Shown in pieces: positions 48,361 through 60,576 of a stretch of DNA of 64,000 bases. The stretch is from NCBI RefSeq assembly GCF_030272615.1, contig NC_081409.1, positions 469,956,573 to 470,020,572 of the forward strand, read 5' to 3'. The notes under the pieces were generated by a model, which was given only the letters and a program-made list of their open reading frames with translations, searched no databases and was not told where the DNA came from. Position 1 is the stretch's first letter, and every line of letters starts with the position of its first letter. This stretch comes from Cryptomeria japonica (taxonomy: Eukaryota; Streptophyta; Pinopsida; Cupressales; Cupressaceae). A program made the translations under genes and the position numbers.

Positions 48361-48923
48361 CGCATGGAAAAATTCAAAAACATGATCAAAAATGACAAAA
48401 CAAAAATCCAAAAGGGGTAAAAAAGGTTGATTTACTGGTGGTCCATATGTGGCAGGCCTCTGATACCTCCGACCATGCTCAAATCAATGAGAAGCAAAAG
48501 GAACCAACATTTTGTCTTTTTCTCCAAGTGTCCCTTTCTCTAAAGTCAACAAGCACAAATGAGACAAAATAAATCACTTTTTACCTTTTTATAGGGTAAA
48601 TGAAAATTAGGGTTATGTGGACGCACACGTAAATTGCTTCGGGTCTCATTTCAAACCCTCACAAACATCATCATTAGGAGATGAATCAATTTATCACATT
48701 CAACATAGACAAAAATTAAAATGCAATCAAATTTATGAAAACAAATCAAATTTTCAAATTTTTGATTCATCTCTCGAGGGGGCATTATCAACATCATTTA
48801 TCAAATATGGGGCATCGTTTATCAAATCTGGGGCATGACATGAACATCTCAAACACAACATCACACTGATCATGATTTGACACATCATTTTCTTTTAATC
48901 AACATGTGCACACACCTCACTTC

Positions 48924-48937
48924 AAAGAGGGACAAAA
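48924..48937 (+). promoter_or_regulatory. Polypurine tract of Gypsy-5
   Basis: AAAGAGGGACAAAA abuts the 3' LTR. Gypsy-6 has AAAGAGGGGCAAAA in the same place. Confidence 0.9.
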
Positions 48938-50408
48938 TGTAGACGTATAAAAATGACCATATTCGTAAATGAATATTTAATGTTCATTTTATTCTCATTC
49001 CTCTAGTTAGTTAAATCTAATTTAATTAAATCACCCACATTCTTCTATTTAATTAAATAAATTATTCAATTTATTTATTTAAATTCACTTAAGTCCTTTA
49101 TGTCATTTAATTGAATAAATCATTTTATTTAATTAAATCCCTTCTCTCTACTTTAATTAAATTTACATTTAATGAAATAGTTCACCCCAATTAAATAAAT
49201 CTAATTTATTTAAATTCATAGCTTGCAACCAAATTCAAATAAAGCAATTTATTTTAATTAAATCCTATTATCCCCCATCCACTTGCATTTTCCTACATCT
49301 CCCACTTGCATCCTAACCCTCTTCCTAAATTATCCATCTAATCCTAATCAATTAACCCAAACCCATCAATTATCCCCTTTCCCTAAATTTGAGGAGGTCA
49401 CTTCTCGAATTTGGAGTAAAGTCTTCAAAAGGCATTAAAGCCTTTATGCCTTCAACAAGCTAACTTGTTGAATACCCCCAAATTTGGAAAGGACTCTTAC
49501 AAATTTGTCCCCAAAGTCTTCAAACCATTAATGGTTAACTAACCCTTAGTGGCATGGTTAGAGACTTTTTTCCTAACATAACTATCATCTAACCCAAGCG
49601 TCTCATCAAGCATTCATTGCTTTGACCATGGTTATCTCTTTAACCTTTGCACAAGAGTTTACCCCTTGGGTAAAAGCTTTATCCAATGGATAACCTTAAC
49701 CTAACCTTAACCCTTACCTTCTAAGGTAACCATGAGGTCTTCTCAAGCATTTAATTCTTCTTACCTCTCCTCTCAAGCAGTCTTATGTTGACAATTGTCA
49801 CCATTTTATTGGTGAAAATTATAAACATGGATTGATAACTTTCAATCTTGACCCTTGATTAACTCCTCCAACCTTGACCATCCATTGCCCTATTTTCACT
49901 ATAAATAGAGCTCTCATTCCTCCATTTTAGGGATCAAAAGCTCTTAGTATCACACTTATACTCAATTTTAGCATGCATCTAACCTCTCTTTGTAAAAGGA
50001 ATTAATCTAATAAGCATTTTAGAGCATTTCTATTATCATTAGCTTAAATCATTAACTAGTATATCATGTTAGGATAATAATGCTACTAACCTTGTCATCT
50101 TATAATCTAGTTTAAACTCATTAGTAGAATCATGCATAAATAGGATGCATTTCATGCTAATATCAATCTAAAGCATTCCTCATTCTTGCATTCGTCATCC
50201 TTAAGTGACTTTGCTCAGTGATCTGAGAGCCAAGGCATTGGCTTGAGGGACCTTGTGAGATAGAGAACCATGGAACCTACCTTGGGAAGTGGAGTCATTC
50301 TTCATGACTCCATGACTTGCACCAAGAAGTCCTGTGGGTGTGTGGACAAGCCTCTTGAACATCATTTTTCACATTTTGAGTTTCATAGCCCCACTTTTCC
50401 TGCACACA
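48938..50408 (+). mobile_element. 3' LTR of Gypsy-5
   Basis: TGTAGACG to TGCACACA. TATAAATAG lies at 49900. It is followed by CAGGG, the duplicated target. It differs from the 5' LTR by scattered substitutions and a few short indels. Confidence 0.93.
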
Positions 50409-50413
50409 CAGGG

Positions 50414-50741
50414 TACTAATTAAGTAGTTCATTAAGTTGTTATTGAATTGGTTTCATTGTTATTTTCTTGTTTCCCTGATCTATCTTTTGTAGTTTATTT
50501 TGAAAGAGAGTCTAAATCTAAAAATACAAAAAAGAAGTAGGTAATTCGAAGTTGTTTCAACCAACAAGCCCCTTGACAGGTAAAATCGCATCAGCCACTA
50601 AGTTGCCCATCACGGTTGAGACCCAACTATAGAGACCTTGGTGTAGTTAGTTTCTCAGAACTTATTGCTTTTCAGGAGAGGTGGTGAGTGTTTGCATAAA
50701 CTACCTGACTGTTGGTGAGTGTGTCAAAACACCCGTCAACA
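50414..50741 (+). mobile_element. E4, right part (end of the probable solo LTR)
   Basis: This continues E4 after Gypsy-5 and ends GTCAACA, followed by AGATT. It has no coding content. In the plus-orientation model it is the end of U5. Confidence 0.65.
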
Positions 50742-50921
50742 AGATTCTAGAAAAAGCTTTGCTTACCACTAATGTCCCAAAAGATTTAGATGTCGATCGG
50801 TTTCAATCTATGATGGGTCACCTGACTTCACCTCATTATCTCACTTTCTTTGAAGAAGATGACAACTCACTGAATCACCCACATAACCAGTCATTGCACA
50901 TTGAAGTTGTGACGCTAAAAA
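50742..50921 (+). pseudogene. Gypsy-3 coding sequence resumed, upstream of protease
   Basis: Directly after the AGATT duplicate the frame reads LEKALLTTNVPKDLDVDRFQ and later LNHPHNQSLHIEV. This aligns with the Gypsy-5 stretch at about 38090-38255 that sits just before its protease. It joins in frame to the HKEI end of Gypsy-3 at 27233. It stops at the Gypsy-6 LTR; the protease and everything after it are off-window. Confidence 0.85.
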
Positions 50922-51931
50922 TGTTGTTAGTATAAGAGGCATACACATATAATGAGACAATAAAAACATAATTGAAAAGCTTAATTTCAAAACTAAATCA
51001 AAGATGCAAACCATAAGCCTTCCTTGAAATGTCCCATTTTCCTCTATTCTTGAGGACCTTGAAGGTGTTGGATTGATGGGCTCTCAGTGGAGCAATGACC
51101 TCCAAAGTGACAACTCAAGAGTTGAGTAGCTATTTGATCATGATTGACTATGGAGATTATATGAAATGCATGATTTAAGAAACTAAATTAACATGCTATG
51201 ATTAATCCAAAATCAAATTACTAGATAATTGAAATGCAAATGCCTATAGTAATGATGCCTAAATTGATATGAGATGGGATCCATATTGCTCCAAATTGGG
51301 AGATATTTATAGGAATTCCAAGGCCAAAGTTGAGGTGGCAGGAATCGATGATCCAGATTTGATCTGAAGATATCAAGGGCCAAGACTGAGGAAGTTGGAG
51401 AAGAGGATGGAGGAAGAGACACTTGTCATCTCTATGGTGACAAGTGTCAAGGAGCCTTGCTCATGAGAGGGCAAGTGCCATGTGTCTCAAGAAGAGAATA
51501 TCCACACCATGAGAGGTTAGGATAAGGAGGTTAGAATGTGCAAGATCGGATAGGGTTAGTTAGACCCAAGATTAGATTGAATGGGTTAAGTTAGGGGATG
51601 GTTAGGTTGGTGGGTTAAAGTTAGGAGCCATGTGCTCATTTGAATTTAGAAATTCAAATAATTGGAAAATGGTAATTAATCTCAACAAACTTGAGTTTGT
51701 TAATCTTAATTAGGGATTAGAAGAATTGACTAATATGGGGAGACATTAGAATTAATTAATCAAAGGGGGATATGAGATTAACTATATAAATAAATCATTT
51801 GGATTTATTTACTAGTAGATGAATAGAGAAATTAATTAAATTGCTTGTGAATTCAATTAATTGGGAAGGGGAATTAATCAAATATCTGCATATTTAATTA
51901 ACTATCTTCAGACCATTTTTAGGTGTATACA
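50922..51931 (-). mobile_element. 3' LTR of Gypsy-6
   Basis: On the minus strand it runs from TGTATACACC (ending at 51931) to AACAACA at 50922. The promoter box reads TATAAATA at 51304-51311 on the minus strand. It is shorter than the Gypsy-5 LTR and similar only in its first bases and general layout. The left end is placed where Gypsy-3 coding similarity stops; it could shift by a few bases. Confidence 0.75.
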
Positions 51932-51945
51932 TTTTGCCCCTCTTT
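51932..51945 (-). promoter_or_regulatory. Polypurine tract of Gypsy-6
   Basis: The minus strand reads AAAGAGGGGCAAAA, one base different from Gypsy-5, directly before the LTR. Confidence 0.88.
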
Positions 51946-53520
51946 GAAGTGATGTGTGACGACGCGTTGATTCAAAGAAAACTTTATTGATAATGTTGCT
52001 AATATTGATTTTGATAGGATATAAATTCGATCTTGATTTGATGCGGATTTGGTTTCGATATGATACTGATTTGATTTGGAGATGATAAATCTTGATATGA
52101 TGTCGATTCGATTTTGGAGATGATAAATCTTGATATGATGTGATTTTGATCTTGGAGATGATAAATCTCGATATGATGTGGTTTTGATTTTGGAGATGAT
52201 AAATCTCGATATGATGCCCCAGACGCTGATTGATAGATATCGATGCGAGGATGCCCCTTGGGAGATGAATCGGATAATTTTCGAATGTTTGTGAACTTTT
52301 CGCGATTTTTTAATTTTTTTGAAATTTTTTGAAATTATTTTGATTTTTAGATTTTTAATGATTTTTTGGTTTTTAAAGATTTTTAGAGTCAATCCAATTC
52401 ATTTCCCGATAAAAAATTTGAAAATGCTGCCCCGCCAGGCTGATTAGTTGATTAGATGATTAAAAATAAGTGGAATAAAAATCCTACTTAAATGCCCCAT
52501 TATGAGTTTAAAAAGGTGAATTCCTTTTACCACTCCTCATTTGTGCACTGCGGTTGTTTGAGAAAAATTGCTCTAGAGGAAGGAATGGCGATCCCATGCC
52601 ACTAGCATAGGTTCAAGCGAGTTCGGTGATACGAGCATCCTCTGGCATATGGTCCATCGATAAGTATTTCGAGAAAACCCAGCTTTGTAAATTTTTAACC
52701 AATTTTTGAAAATTTTAGCTATTTGCATAAAAAAATCATTTTTTAGCATTTTTGCCAAATGGGTTGGGAAGAAAATTGTATTTTTGAGATGAGTTTTTCA
52801 ATTTCCGAAATGGGTTTTTTGGATTTTCAAAAATTTTCCAATTTGCATTCGAAAAAAATAAATTTATATATATATATATATATTTATGTATGCATTTAAA
52901 AAAAAAAAATACATAAAAAAAAAGATTTTTCAAAATTTGAGCATTTGGGCAGGAGAAGGCGGTGGTGGAGGCAGCGGCCGCTACTGACACCACCGCAGAC
53001 ACCGCCGGTGCTGCAGGAGGCACTGCGGGCGCCACTACAGGCACCACCGATGCTGCGAGAGGCGACGTGAGGGTTTTTTTTGTTTTTTTTCAAATTTAGA
53101 CAATTTTTTCGATTTTGATTTTTCAATTTTTTCAGTTTTGACAATTTTTTGATTTTTTCGGTTTTGAAAATTTTTCGGTTTTGACGATTTTGATGATTTT
53201 TTCATTTTTTTTTTTTTAAATTTTGGTTTTTCGATTTTGATGATTTTGGCGATTTTTTTCATTTTTGATAGGGTAAGATTTGATTAGCTATCTAATTGAT
53301 AAAATTAGATGCTCTTGATTGATAAATTTGATAATCAGTTCTGATTATCTCGATGCATGCACGAGATGAGATAAGATTGATAATGACCTCATGATAGATG
53401 AGTGTCATTGATAGGGGCCCAACGAGATTTGATAAAAATCTCCATTGAGCAAAATAGACCGATAGATAGATTGATTTGATAGATAGATAAATCAAGAAAC
53501 TGATATGATGAGATGATTTG
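51946..53520. other. Gypsy-6 spacer upstream of the antisense gene
   Basis: No gene. It includes four 38-bp repeats (GGAGATGATAAATC at 52078, 52116, 52154 and 52192), long T-rich low-complexity runs with GATTTTT words (52290-53260), a short TA microsatellite (about 52866-52882) and a GC-rich island (52960-53070) with GCGGCGGCCGC-like sequence. Confidence 0.7.
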
Positions 53521-55405
53521 ATTTCAGGAGCACTTTACCGTTCTTCAGTCTTGGGAGCGTTTCCCAAAGACATGGATGTTGATACCCCGGCTTAGACAAG
53601 GGGAGCAAGACCACTTTGGCAGGAGTGGTTTATCTTCCCTTCTTGACATACTTAGCCTTTGATAAATCAGGGATTATTGACAGCTTTAGCAGAGTGCTGG
53701 CTTAGTGAGCATAACACGTTTCATTTGCCGACAGGAAAGATTACGGTGACACCCAAAGATGTCTACCAGATTTTGTGCATTCCTGTGATAGGTGATCTAG
53801 TATATTATGATCTCAATGAGTGGGGTGGGATAGAGGAACTTTGTCAAGTGTTTGAGGATGATGAGATAGGTGGGTACGATATTGCATGGCAGGAGATGTT
53901 AGAGCTAGGATACGCCATATTACTGACTGTGCTTGCTGGATTTATTGGAGGCTTCCTTTGTCTTGATCACAGGTCAAAGGGATGATCTGTTGGATGGGGT
54001 CATCTGCTTGAGCAGATGGTGACAAAGGGGACCTACTTTGCATGGGGGTCATGTATGTTGGTGCATTTGTATCATGACTTGCATCGAGTTGTGTACTAGG
54101 GATCAGCTGCATTATCAACAGGGGTGACCGTGCTTCAGATATGGGTTTGGGAGCATTTACCTATCACAAGACCATTGGCTAACAGAGATAGACCTGTAGG
54201 GAGTCCTTATGCGGAGGGGTATCTAGGTATTATTGTCCAATGAAAGCTGGGCCAATTAGAGTATTGGCAACGGACCTTGGATGATTTGGATATTGTGATA
54301 TGGAGACCATACAGGGACTGTGAGATTTGGCCTGAGGATGCAGTGGAGATGTCGTATGTATTCAGGATGCAATATCTTATTGGATCAACACCCTATGTCA
54401 TCGAGCAATTCCTTTATATGAGGGTGTTGAGACAGTATGGCAGGATACAAGGGATGCCATAGGGTACAACTCATTATGCTCATCGTAGATTAGATGTGGC
54501 TACTTGGGGGCCTTCTATTTCATATGACCAGGCCTACACAGAGTATCAATTATTGGAGCCAGTTGATTGGGATCATCTTCTAGGTGTGATGGATAGCGGG
54601 ATGACACATGAGTATGCCATGCACTATACTGTACACAGGTTTCCAAGGCTGACATGTCCAGATGAGCCAGAGCCAACTTTTTATGAGGATGATGAGAGGC
54701 TACGACGTAGAGATCCTAGACAATGGAGGGATGGTGAGGGGAGAGATGATAGTGGAGATGGGGATGGATATGGAGGAGATGTCCGAGATCATGGTGTCAG
54801 AGATGATGATGGAGGAGATGATGATGGGGGGATGATGATGGGGGAGATGGTCAAGCAGTGGTAGTGGCAGCGATAGGCACACTAGGAGCCAACAGTTCTA
54901 GATCTGCCAGAGATGTATATACAGATTGGATGGCCTGGGTGGTCAGATGTAGGAGATTAGGTCCTGGGGATCAGGTCCTAGAGTAGGAGGTTCCCCTAGT
55001 TGAGCAGGTACCTATGACAGTATCATGGGCTGAGCAGCCATAGGCAGAGGCACCTCGACGGATCCTCATTAGGATGCCATCTCATCAGTAGTAGGCTCAG
55101 ATTATAGACTTGTAGGCTCAGGTTCACCAGCTAGAGAGTCGACTAGCAAAGAGGGACTCTCAGATAGCTTCTCTCCTAGTTGAGAGAGACGCAACTATGG
55201 ATAGGTGTCGGCAGGCCGAGACACAGGTACAGTTGTCAAGAGGGTCTACTTCAGGGAAGACTGCCCTAAAGATGATGCGCTAGGGGATCCAAGAGGCTGA
55301 GTATTACAGGACATTATACTTTACTATTGTTCCTCCTGATCAAAGGGCTCCAGGATTTTCACAGCTGAGCAAGAGATCGGGACAAAGCCAAACTAAGAGT
55401 TGAGG
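53521..55405 (+). pseudogene. Antisense plant mobile domain (PMD) gene of Gypsy-6 (broken)
   Basis: This gene lies opposite to Gypsy-6 pol, in the same position as in Gypsy-5. The PMD part reads FPKDMDVDTP, LLTALAECWLSEHNTFHLPT, KITVTPKDVYQILCIPV, FIGGFLCLDHRSKG (about 53940), FAWGSCMLVHLYHDLHRVVY, WVWEHLPITRPLANRDRP and LDDLDIVIWRPY. A Gly/Asp-rich acidic stretch follows (about 54720-54850), where the frame shifts, then a probable coiled coil (LESRLAKRDSQIASLLVER, about 55130-55190) and a Ser/Gly-rich tail. More than ten stops occur; most are TAG where Gln (CAG) is expected. Alignment with the Gypsy-5 copy supports the reading. Confidence 0.85.
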
Positions 55406-57270
55406 AGTGACAGGGCCACTTCAGAGAGCTCTACTAGGTGGGGACTCAGGTACAGGGGTACCAGTTGGTGCTACTCTACCTGCCGCATTAGGACAGAGTT
55501 CTGCTTCGTGTCTGAGTGGTCACACTGATATGGGACATTGATCTATTTATGTACACACCTTTTTGTGATGAGATATTGATGATTCCTGTGATGTATATTT
55601 GTGATGTATCTCATATATTTTGTGATATCATTGTACCTTGTACATTGATCTTGTTTTGATGATATGATATGTAGTTGATTCTATTCGCTCTACATGACCT
55701 ATGAAATGATGGATGCATTCTATTTGACATATGATTATGATGTACAGTTACTTTCATGATGTATGCTTGATGTATGCTTTAATTTTTATATGCTTATGCA
55801 TTCTAGATGATAGATATATGATGATGCAGTATTTACAAGATGTATGCAAATGCAAATATGTATGGTGATGCTTATAATTTCTATGTGATGTTTGCACGAT
55901 GCAATGCTTTCTATTTTTATGATATTTTTATGATTTTCTCATGCATGTTAATATGAGATGGATGCAATGCAATGCAATGCAATGGTGTTATTTTATATGA
56001 TTTGAGATTTGATGAAGGCCATGCAATGATCTTACTAAATAAATGAATGAGCTGATGCTTTACATGAATGATGTCTTGGTATGCAATGGTTACATGCGAT
56101 TAACTAACTTATCATGCAGGATGAATGAATTGATTATTTTTGTTATTGTCCAATGTACTCAATCACGTAATAAGAGAGATAACACTATGTTAGCTTTGGC
56201 CTTGGAAAAGATGAGCATTGTGATCCCATGCAAAATGAAATGCAAATCTATCTTAAAATGCAATGCAATGCAGTGATCAGACCGGTCATGGAGTCATTGC
56301 TTTGTTTCATCATTGAGCCTTTAAAATGTGGGAAGTGAGTGCAAACATCAATGGTATAATTGAACCATGATGACCTGAGCACTACTTTCCTAGGCTTTGA
56401 TATTGCAAGTTAGCACAAGCATCGAGGTATAATTGAACCAACATGACCAGAGTGTTGCTTGAGTAAAACAGGCAGTATTAACCATTTCTATATGCAAGTC
56501 CAAAATGTCTTTGATGATACTCTAATGATCATTTCCTTAGACAACTTTGCACATATTAATGATTAATTTATAAACAGTAGACAAGAAAAATATCATGTTC
56601 CTTCCTCGTTCCTCTAGTCAAAGACATCTTGGAGTTACTCAGAAATCATGATAGCAAAAATCAAAATAAAATAGTTGAACCGTTATTGCCAAAGTGTTAA
56701 ACTCATGAGTCAAGATATATCATCCATTGATATGTGTTTTGTCATGTTTAGATTGATATGTGATAGTTAATGGTTGACAATGTGATCTTATGTTCAATGT
56801 TGGATGTATCTTAGTTTTTTGCTTGACAAGCATTGTCTGACTGTTGTTCTACCTGCTTTGATTAAGCTCAAAATGATTGCAACTTTTTGCCTCCAACTAG
56901 GTTCAAGATTTTGCCCCCAGCCTAGAAACAAGTCTTATTATGATATAGTCAATGATCAAAACCATGACGAGAAATCACCTGGGATGCCTGCATATGTACA
57001 AAGGCTTTATGATGAATATGAATAGTGCTGATGGAAAAGAATACAAATGGAAGAAAGCATGAACCAATAGATGGCAGAGCTAGCTGACAGATAGTGCCTA
57101 TTTGCCAAGTTTTCACCATCTGTTTTTATTGCACTTTTTCTCATATTTGATTTTTTTTGGTTTTTTGGTTTTTCACTATTTTTGGATTTTCTTCTTTTTT
57201 CACTATTTTTGGATTTTCTATTTTCTCACTTTTTTTGGATTTTTCTGCTTTTTCACTATTTTTGGATTTT
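55406..57270. other. Gypsy-6 spacer between antisense gene and pol
   Basis: Non-coding. Contents: ATGATGTATGC-type words (55640-55900), a short AATGC repeat (55960-55984), GGTATAATTGAACC at 56353-56366 and 56426-56439 (the Gypsy-5 motif, reverse complement), and a T-rich tandem repeat with CACTATTTTTGGATTTTC words (57165-57270) ending at the pol stop codon. Confidence 0.75.
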
Positions 57271-60200
57271 TTAGACATAAAAATTCTTCAGATGCATGTT
57301 ATTGATGGGTTCCTCAAGCTGATCTCTGTCTTGTGTTGATAGCTGATATGCCCTTGACCCAAATACTATTGTGACTACAAATGGACCTAACCAATTTGGT
57401 TCAAATTTTCCCTTCTTTTCTTGGTCTAACTAATTTCATGGATTTTCCTTTAGGACTAGTTCTCCCACTTGAAAGATTCATGGTTTGATCTTGTAATTAT
57501 AACTTCAGCACATTCTTTGCTGATATACCTTTATATGATCAAAGGCATTTTGTCTTCTTTCATGGATCAGTTCTAACTCTTGCAGTCTAGATACTTGTTG
57601 CTCTTCATCTAGGATAAGTCCTTTTAGTGATACACGTAGAGAGGGTATCTCTACTTTGATTGGCAATATGGCTTCTGATCCATATACTAGAGAGAAAGGT
57701 GTGGCACCTGTTGGTGTCTGATACTGGTGCGGTAGGCCCAGAGAGCAGGGTTTAATTGAATATGCCAATCTTTCCTGGCATTGTTCACTGTCTTTTTGAA
57801 GATTTTTAGAATAGTTTTGTTAGATGCTTCTGCTTGCCCATTCCCTTGTTGATAATAGGGTGTGGAGAATCTGTGCTGGATCTAAAACTTCTCACATAGC
57901 TCTTGTACATCCTGATTCTTGAATGGTCACCCATTATCAGTGATAATGGTCATTGGTATTCCATAATGACAGATGATGTAATTCAAGATAAATGCAACAA
58001 TTTATTTTCCTGTGATATTTGTGAGAGGTACTGCCTCGATCCATTTTGTAAAATATTTTGTAGCTACAAGGATGAATTTGTGACCATTAGATGAAGAAGG
58101 ATTTATTTTTCCTACTAGATCAAGACCCCATTGGCAGAAAGGCCAAGATGTTGCCAAAGCATGAAGTTCTTGTGTTGGTGCGTGAATCAAGTTCCCATGG
58201 ATCTAACATTGTTTACACGTTCTAGCTATCTGAAAAGAATCCCATTCCATATTCGGCCAATAATAGCCCAAGTGTATGAGTTTTTTTGAAAGGGTAAGAC
58301 TAGTTGAATGAGTGCCACAAATACCATTATGGAATTCCTTTAAGGCCTTCTCAGATTCTTCTTGTTCGAGACATCTTAAAAGAGTACCATCTAGACCTCG
58401 TTTAAATAGGGTATCCGCAACAAGAGTATAATGGGAGGATTGGTGAATAAAGTTTCTCTTTTGATTTTTTGATAAGTCAGGAGGTAAGATGTTATCTTTT
58501 AGGTATGTGTAAGTTTGGCCATAGTGGGAGGAATCATGTCCAATAAGTTGACAAATGGTTTGGGAATCAGGACAATTATGAGACGAGTAAAACAACTCTT
58601 CAACCAGGAATTCATAACGCTCTTGATTTTCCTATGTTTATAATAGAGAAGCAAGTGTTGCCATGGTATATGCTACTTTGTTATCATTTCTTGGAATTTG
58701 TTCAAAAGTTATTTCAACAAAATATTTCTTGAAGTCATCCACCATCTTTTGTTTGATAGTCATCATTGATTTGATTGATGAAAAGCTAAGAGTCTACAAA
58801 GACCTAAAGTTGTGTAATGTTCCATTCCACAACCATTTTGATACCTATAACCAAAGCTTCATACTCTGTAGTGTTGTTGGTGCATGGGAAGCTTAATTTG
58901 TATGCTTTCAGAATTGTATGACCTTGTGGTGTGATAAATAGAATTCCTGCTCCTGATCTATTGTGCGTATATGAAACATCAAAGTATAGTTGCCATGCTT
59001 TTGTTGTGACTATTAGGATATCAGCATCAGGAAACTCAATCTATAGAGGATGATCATCTTGAAGTGGTGCCTCTGTTAGTTGATCTACGATGACTTGTCC
59101 CTTTATAGCTTTTCTATCTACATACTCAATATCAAACTCACTTAGGATCATGATCCATTTTGCTAGTCATCTTGTCAATGTTGCCTTGCTAAGCAAATAT
59201 TTCAATGGATCAATTTTAGATATCAACTTGATGGAGTGAAATAATAGATAGTGTCTTAATTTTTGAGAAGCAAAAACTACCACCAAGCATGCTTTTTCTA
59301 TTGGGGAATAGTTGAGCTTGTATCCCACTAGTGTTCTATTGATGTAGTAGATGGATCACTCTTTTCCTTCATTATCATGTTGTGCAAGCAAAACTCCTAA
59401 TGATACTTTAGTGGTCGATACATAGAGAAATAATAGCTTGTTTGGAATTGGTGACATTAGAATGGGTGGTTGCATGAGATATGCCTTGATCTTGTTGAAT
59501 GCATCCTCACATTGATGGTCCCACTTGAAATGAACATTTTTATGTAATAGATGGGTAAATGGTTGACATTTATTTTCTAGTTGAGCCACAAATCTTCTGA
59601 TTGACTGCAGTCTTCTTTGTAGTGATTTGACTTGACTTATATTCTTGGGAGATGCCATTTCCATGATTGCTTTGAGCTTAGCTGGATCTACTTTGATACC
59701 TCTAGCTGAATTAATGTATCCCAATAGCTTTCCTGAAGTGACACCAAAGGCACATTTCTTAGGATTTAGCCGTAGCTTATACTATTCTAACCGATCAAAG
59801 GTCTTTTCTAGTATTTCGATATGTTCTTCTCTATTGTATGATTTTGCCAAGATGTCATCCACATAGTCTTCCATGAATGTATGCATCATGTCATGGAATA
59901 TCATTGTCATAGCTCTTTGATATGTGGCACCTGCATTCTTTAGTCCAAAAGGCATGACGTTCCAGTAGAAAGTACCCCACGGACATGTGAAAGTTGTCTT
60001 TTCTTGATCTTCAAGTGCTATTTTAATCTAATTGTATCCAGAGAAACCATCCATTAGAGAAAACATGGAGTGTCCAACTATTAAATCTACAATGATGTCA
60101 ATGTTAGGCAAAGGAAAGTCATCCTTTGGACTTGCATTATTAAGATCTCTGAAGTCTGTGCATACTCTGATACTTTTGTCTAGCTTTGAAATAGGAACGG

Positions 60201-60576
60201 TGTTTGATACCCATTGAGGATATGCTATAGGTCTGATGAATCCTACATCCACTCATTTTTTTAGTTCTGCTTTGACCAAGAGAGCAATATGTGGATGCAT
60301 CTTTCTTAATTTTTGTTTGACTGGTTTGGCTCTTGGATTGACATTTAAGTGATGCATAATAAGCTTTGGATCTAATCCTGGCATGTCTGTATATGACTAA
60401 GCGAAATTGATTTGTCATCATTTAAAGAATTCCATATATTCTTTCCTTTATTTTTTTGATAGAGAAGTTGCTAGATGTGGGATCTTTTGTTGCTCTGATG
60501 TCCCAATATTAACTGCTTTTGTTGGTTCAATCAAAATTGATGACCTTTCTTGATAGTACTTAGCTAAAGTTTTAAA
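57271..60576 (-). pseudogene. Gypsy-6 pol: RT, two RNase H domains, integrase (broken)
   Basis: On the minus strand from 60576: ILIEPTKAVNIGT, VCTDFRDLNNASPKDDFPLP, the YVDD box near 59855-59866, PAKLKAIMEMASPKN, the first RNase H (SKIDPLKYLLSK), the second RNase H (AWQLYFDVSY, TTEYEALVIGIKMV), the integrase zinc domain (HNGICGTHSTS, TCKQC, about 58203-58340), the core (WGLDLVGKI, WIEAVPLT) and TGATPFSLVYGSEAILP. It ends at the stop at 57271. Unlike Gypsy-5, the catalytic integrase Glu (GQAEASNKT) is still encoded. Stops and frameshifts are frequent, densest between the second RNase H and the zinc domain. Copia-7 cuts the gene upstream of RT; gag and the 5' LTR are off-window. Confidence 0.9.

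Larger units (their letters stand above)
31500..50408 (+). mobile_element. Gypsy-5, full-length Tat-type Ty3/gypsy element, 18.9 kb
   Basis: Both LTRs (31500-32979 and 48938-50408), primer site, gag, pol with two RNase H domains, an antisense PMD gene and the polypurine tract are present in order. The insertion duplicated CAGGG (31495-31499 and 50409-50413, exact). It lies inside E4. All coding regions carry stops and frameshifts, so the copy cannot make its own proteins. The two LTRs differ at seven positions in their first roughly 170 bp, which indicates an old insertion. Length is at the high end for plant LTR elements because of the 2.8-kb leader and the 5.4-kb region after pol. Confidence 0.92.

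Noticed and set aside
51919-52392. 157-codon minus-strand frame rich in Lys, Ile and Ser
   Set aside because: It spans the polypurine tract and 38-bp repeats of Gypsy-6; composition-driven.
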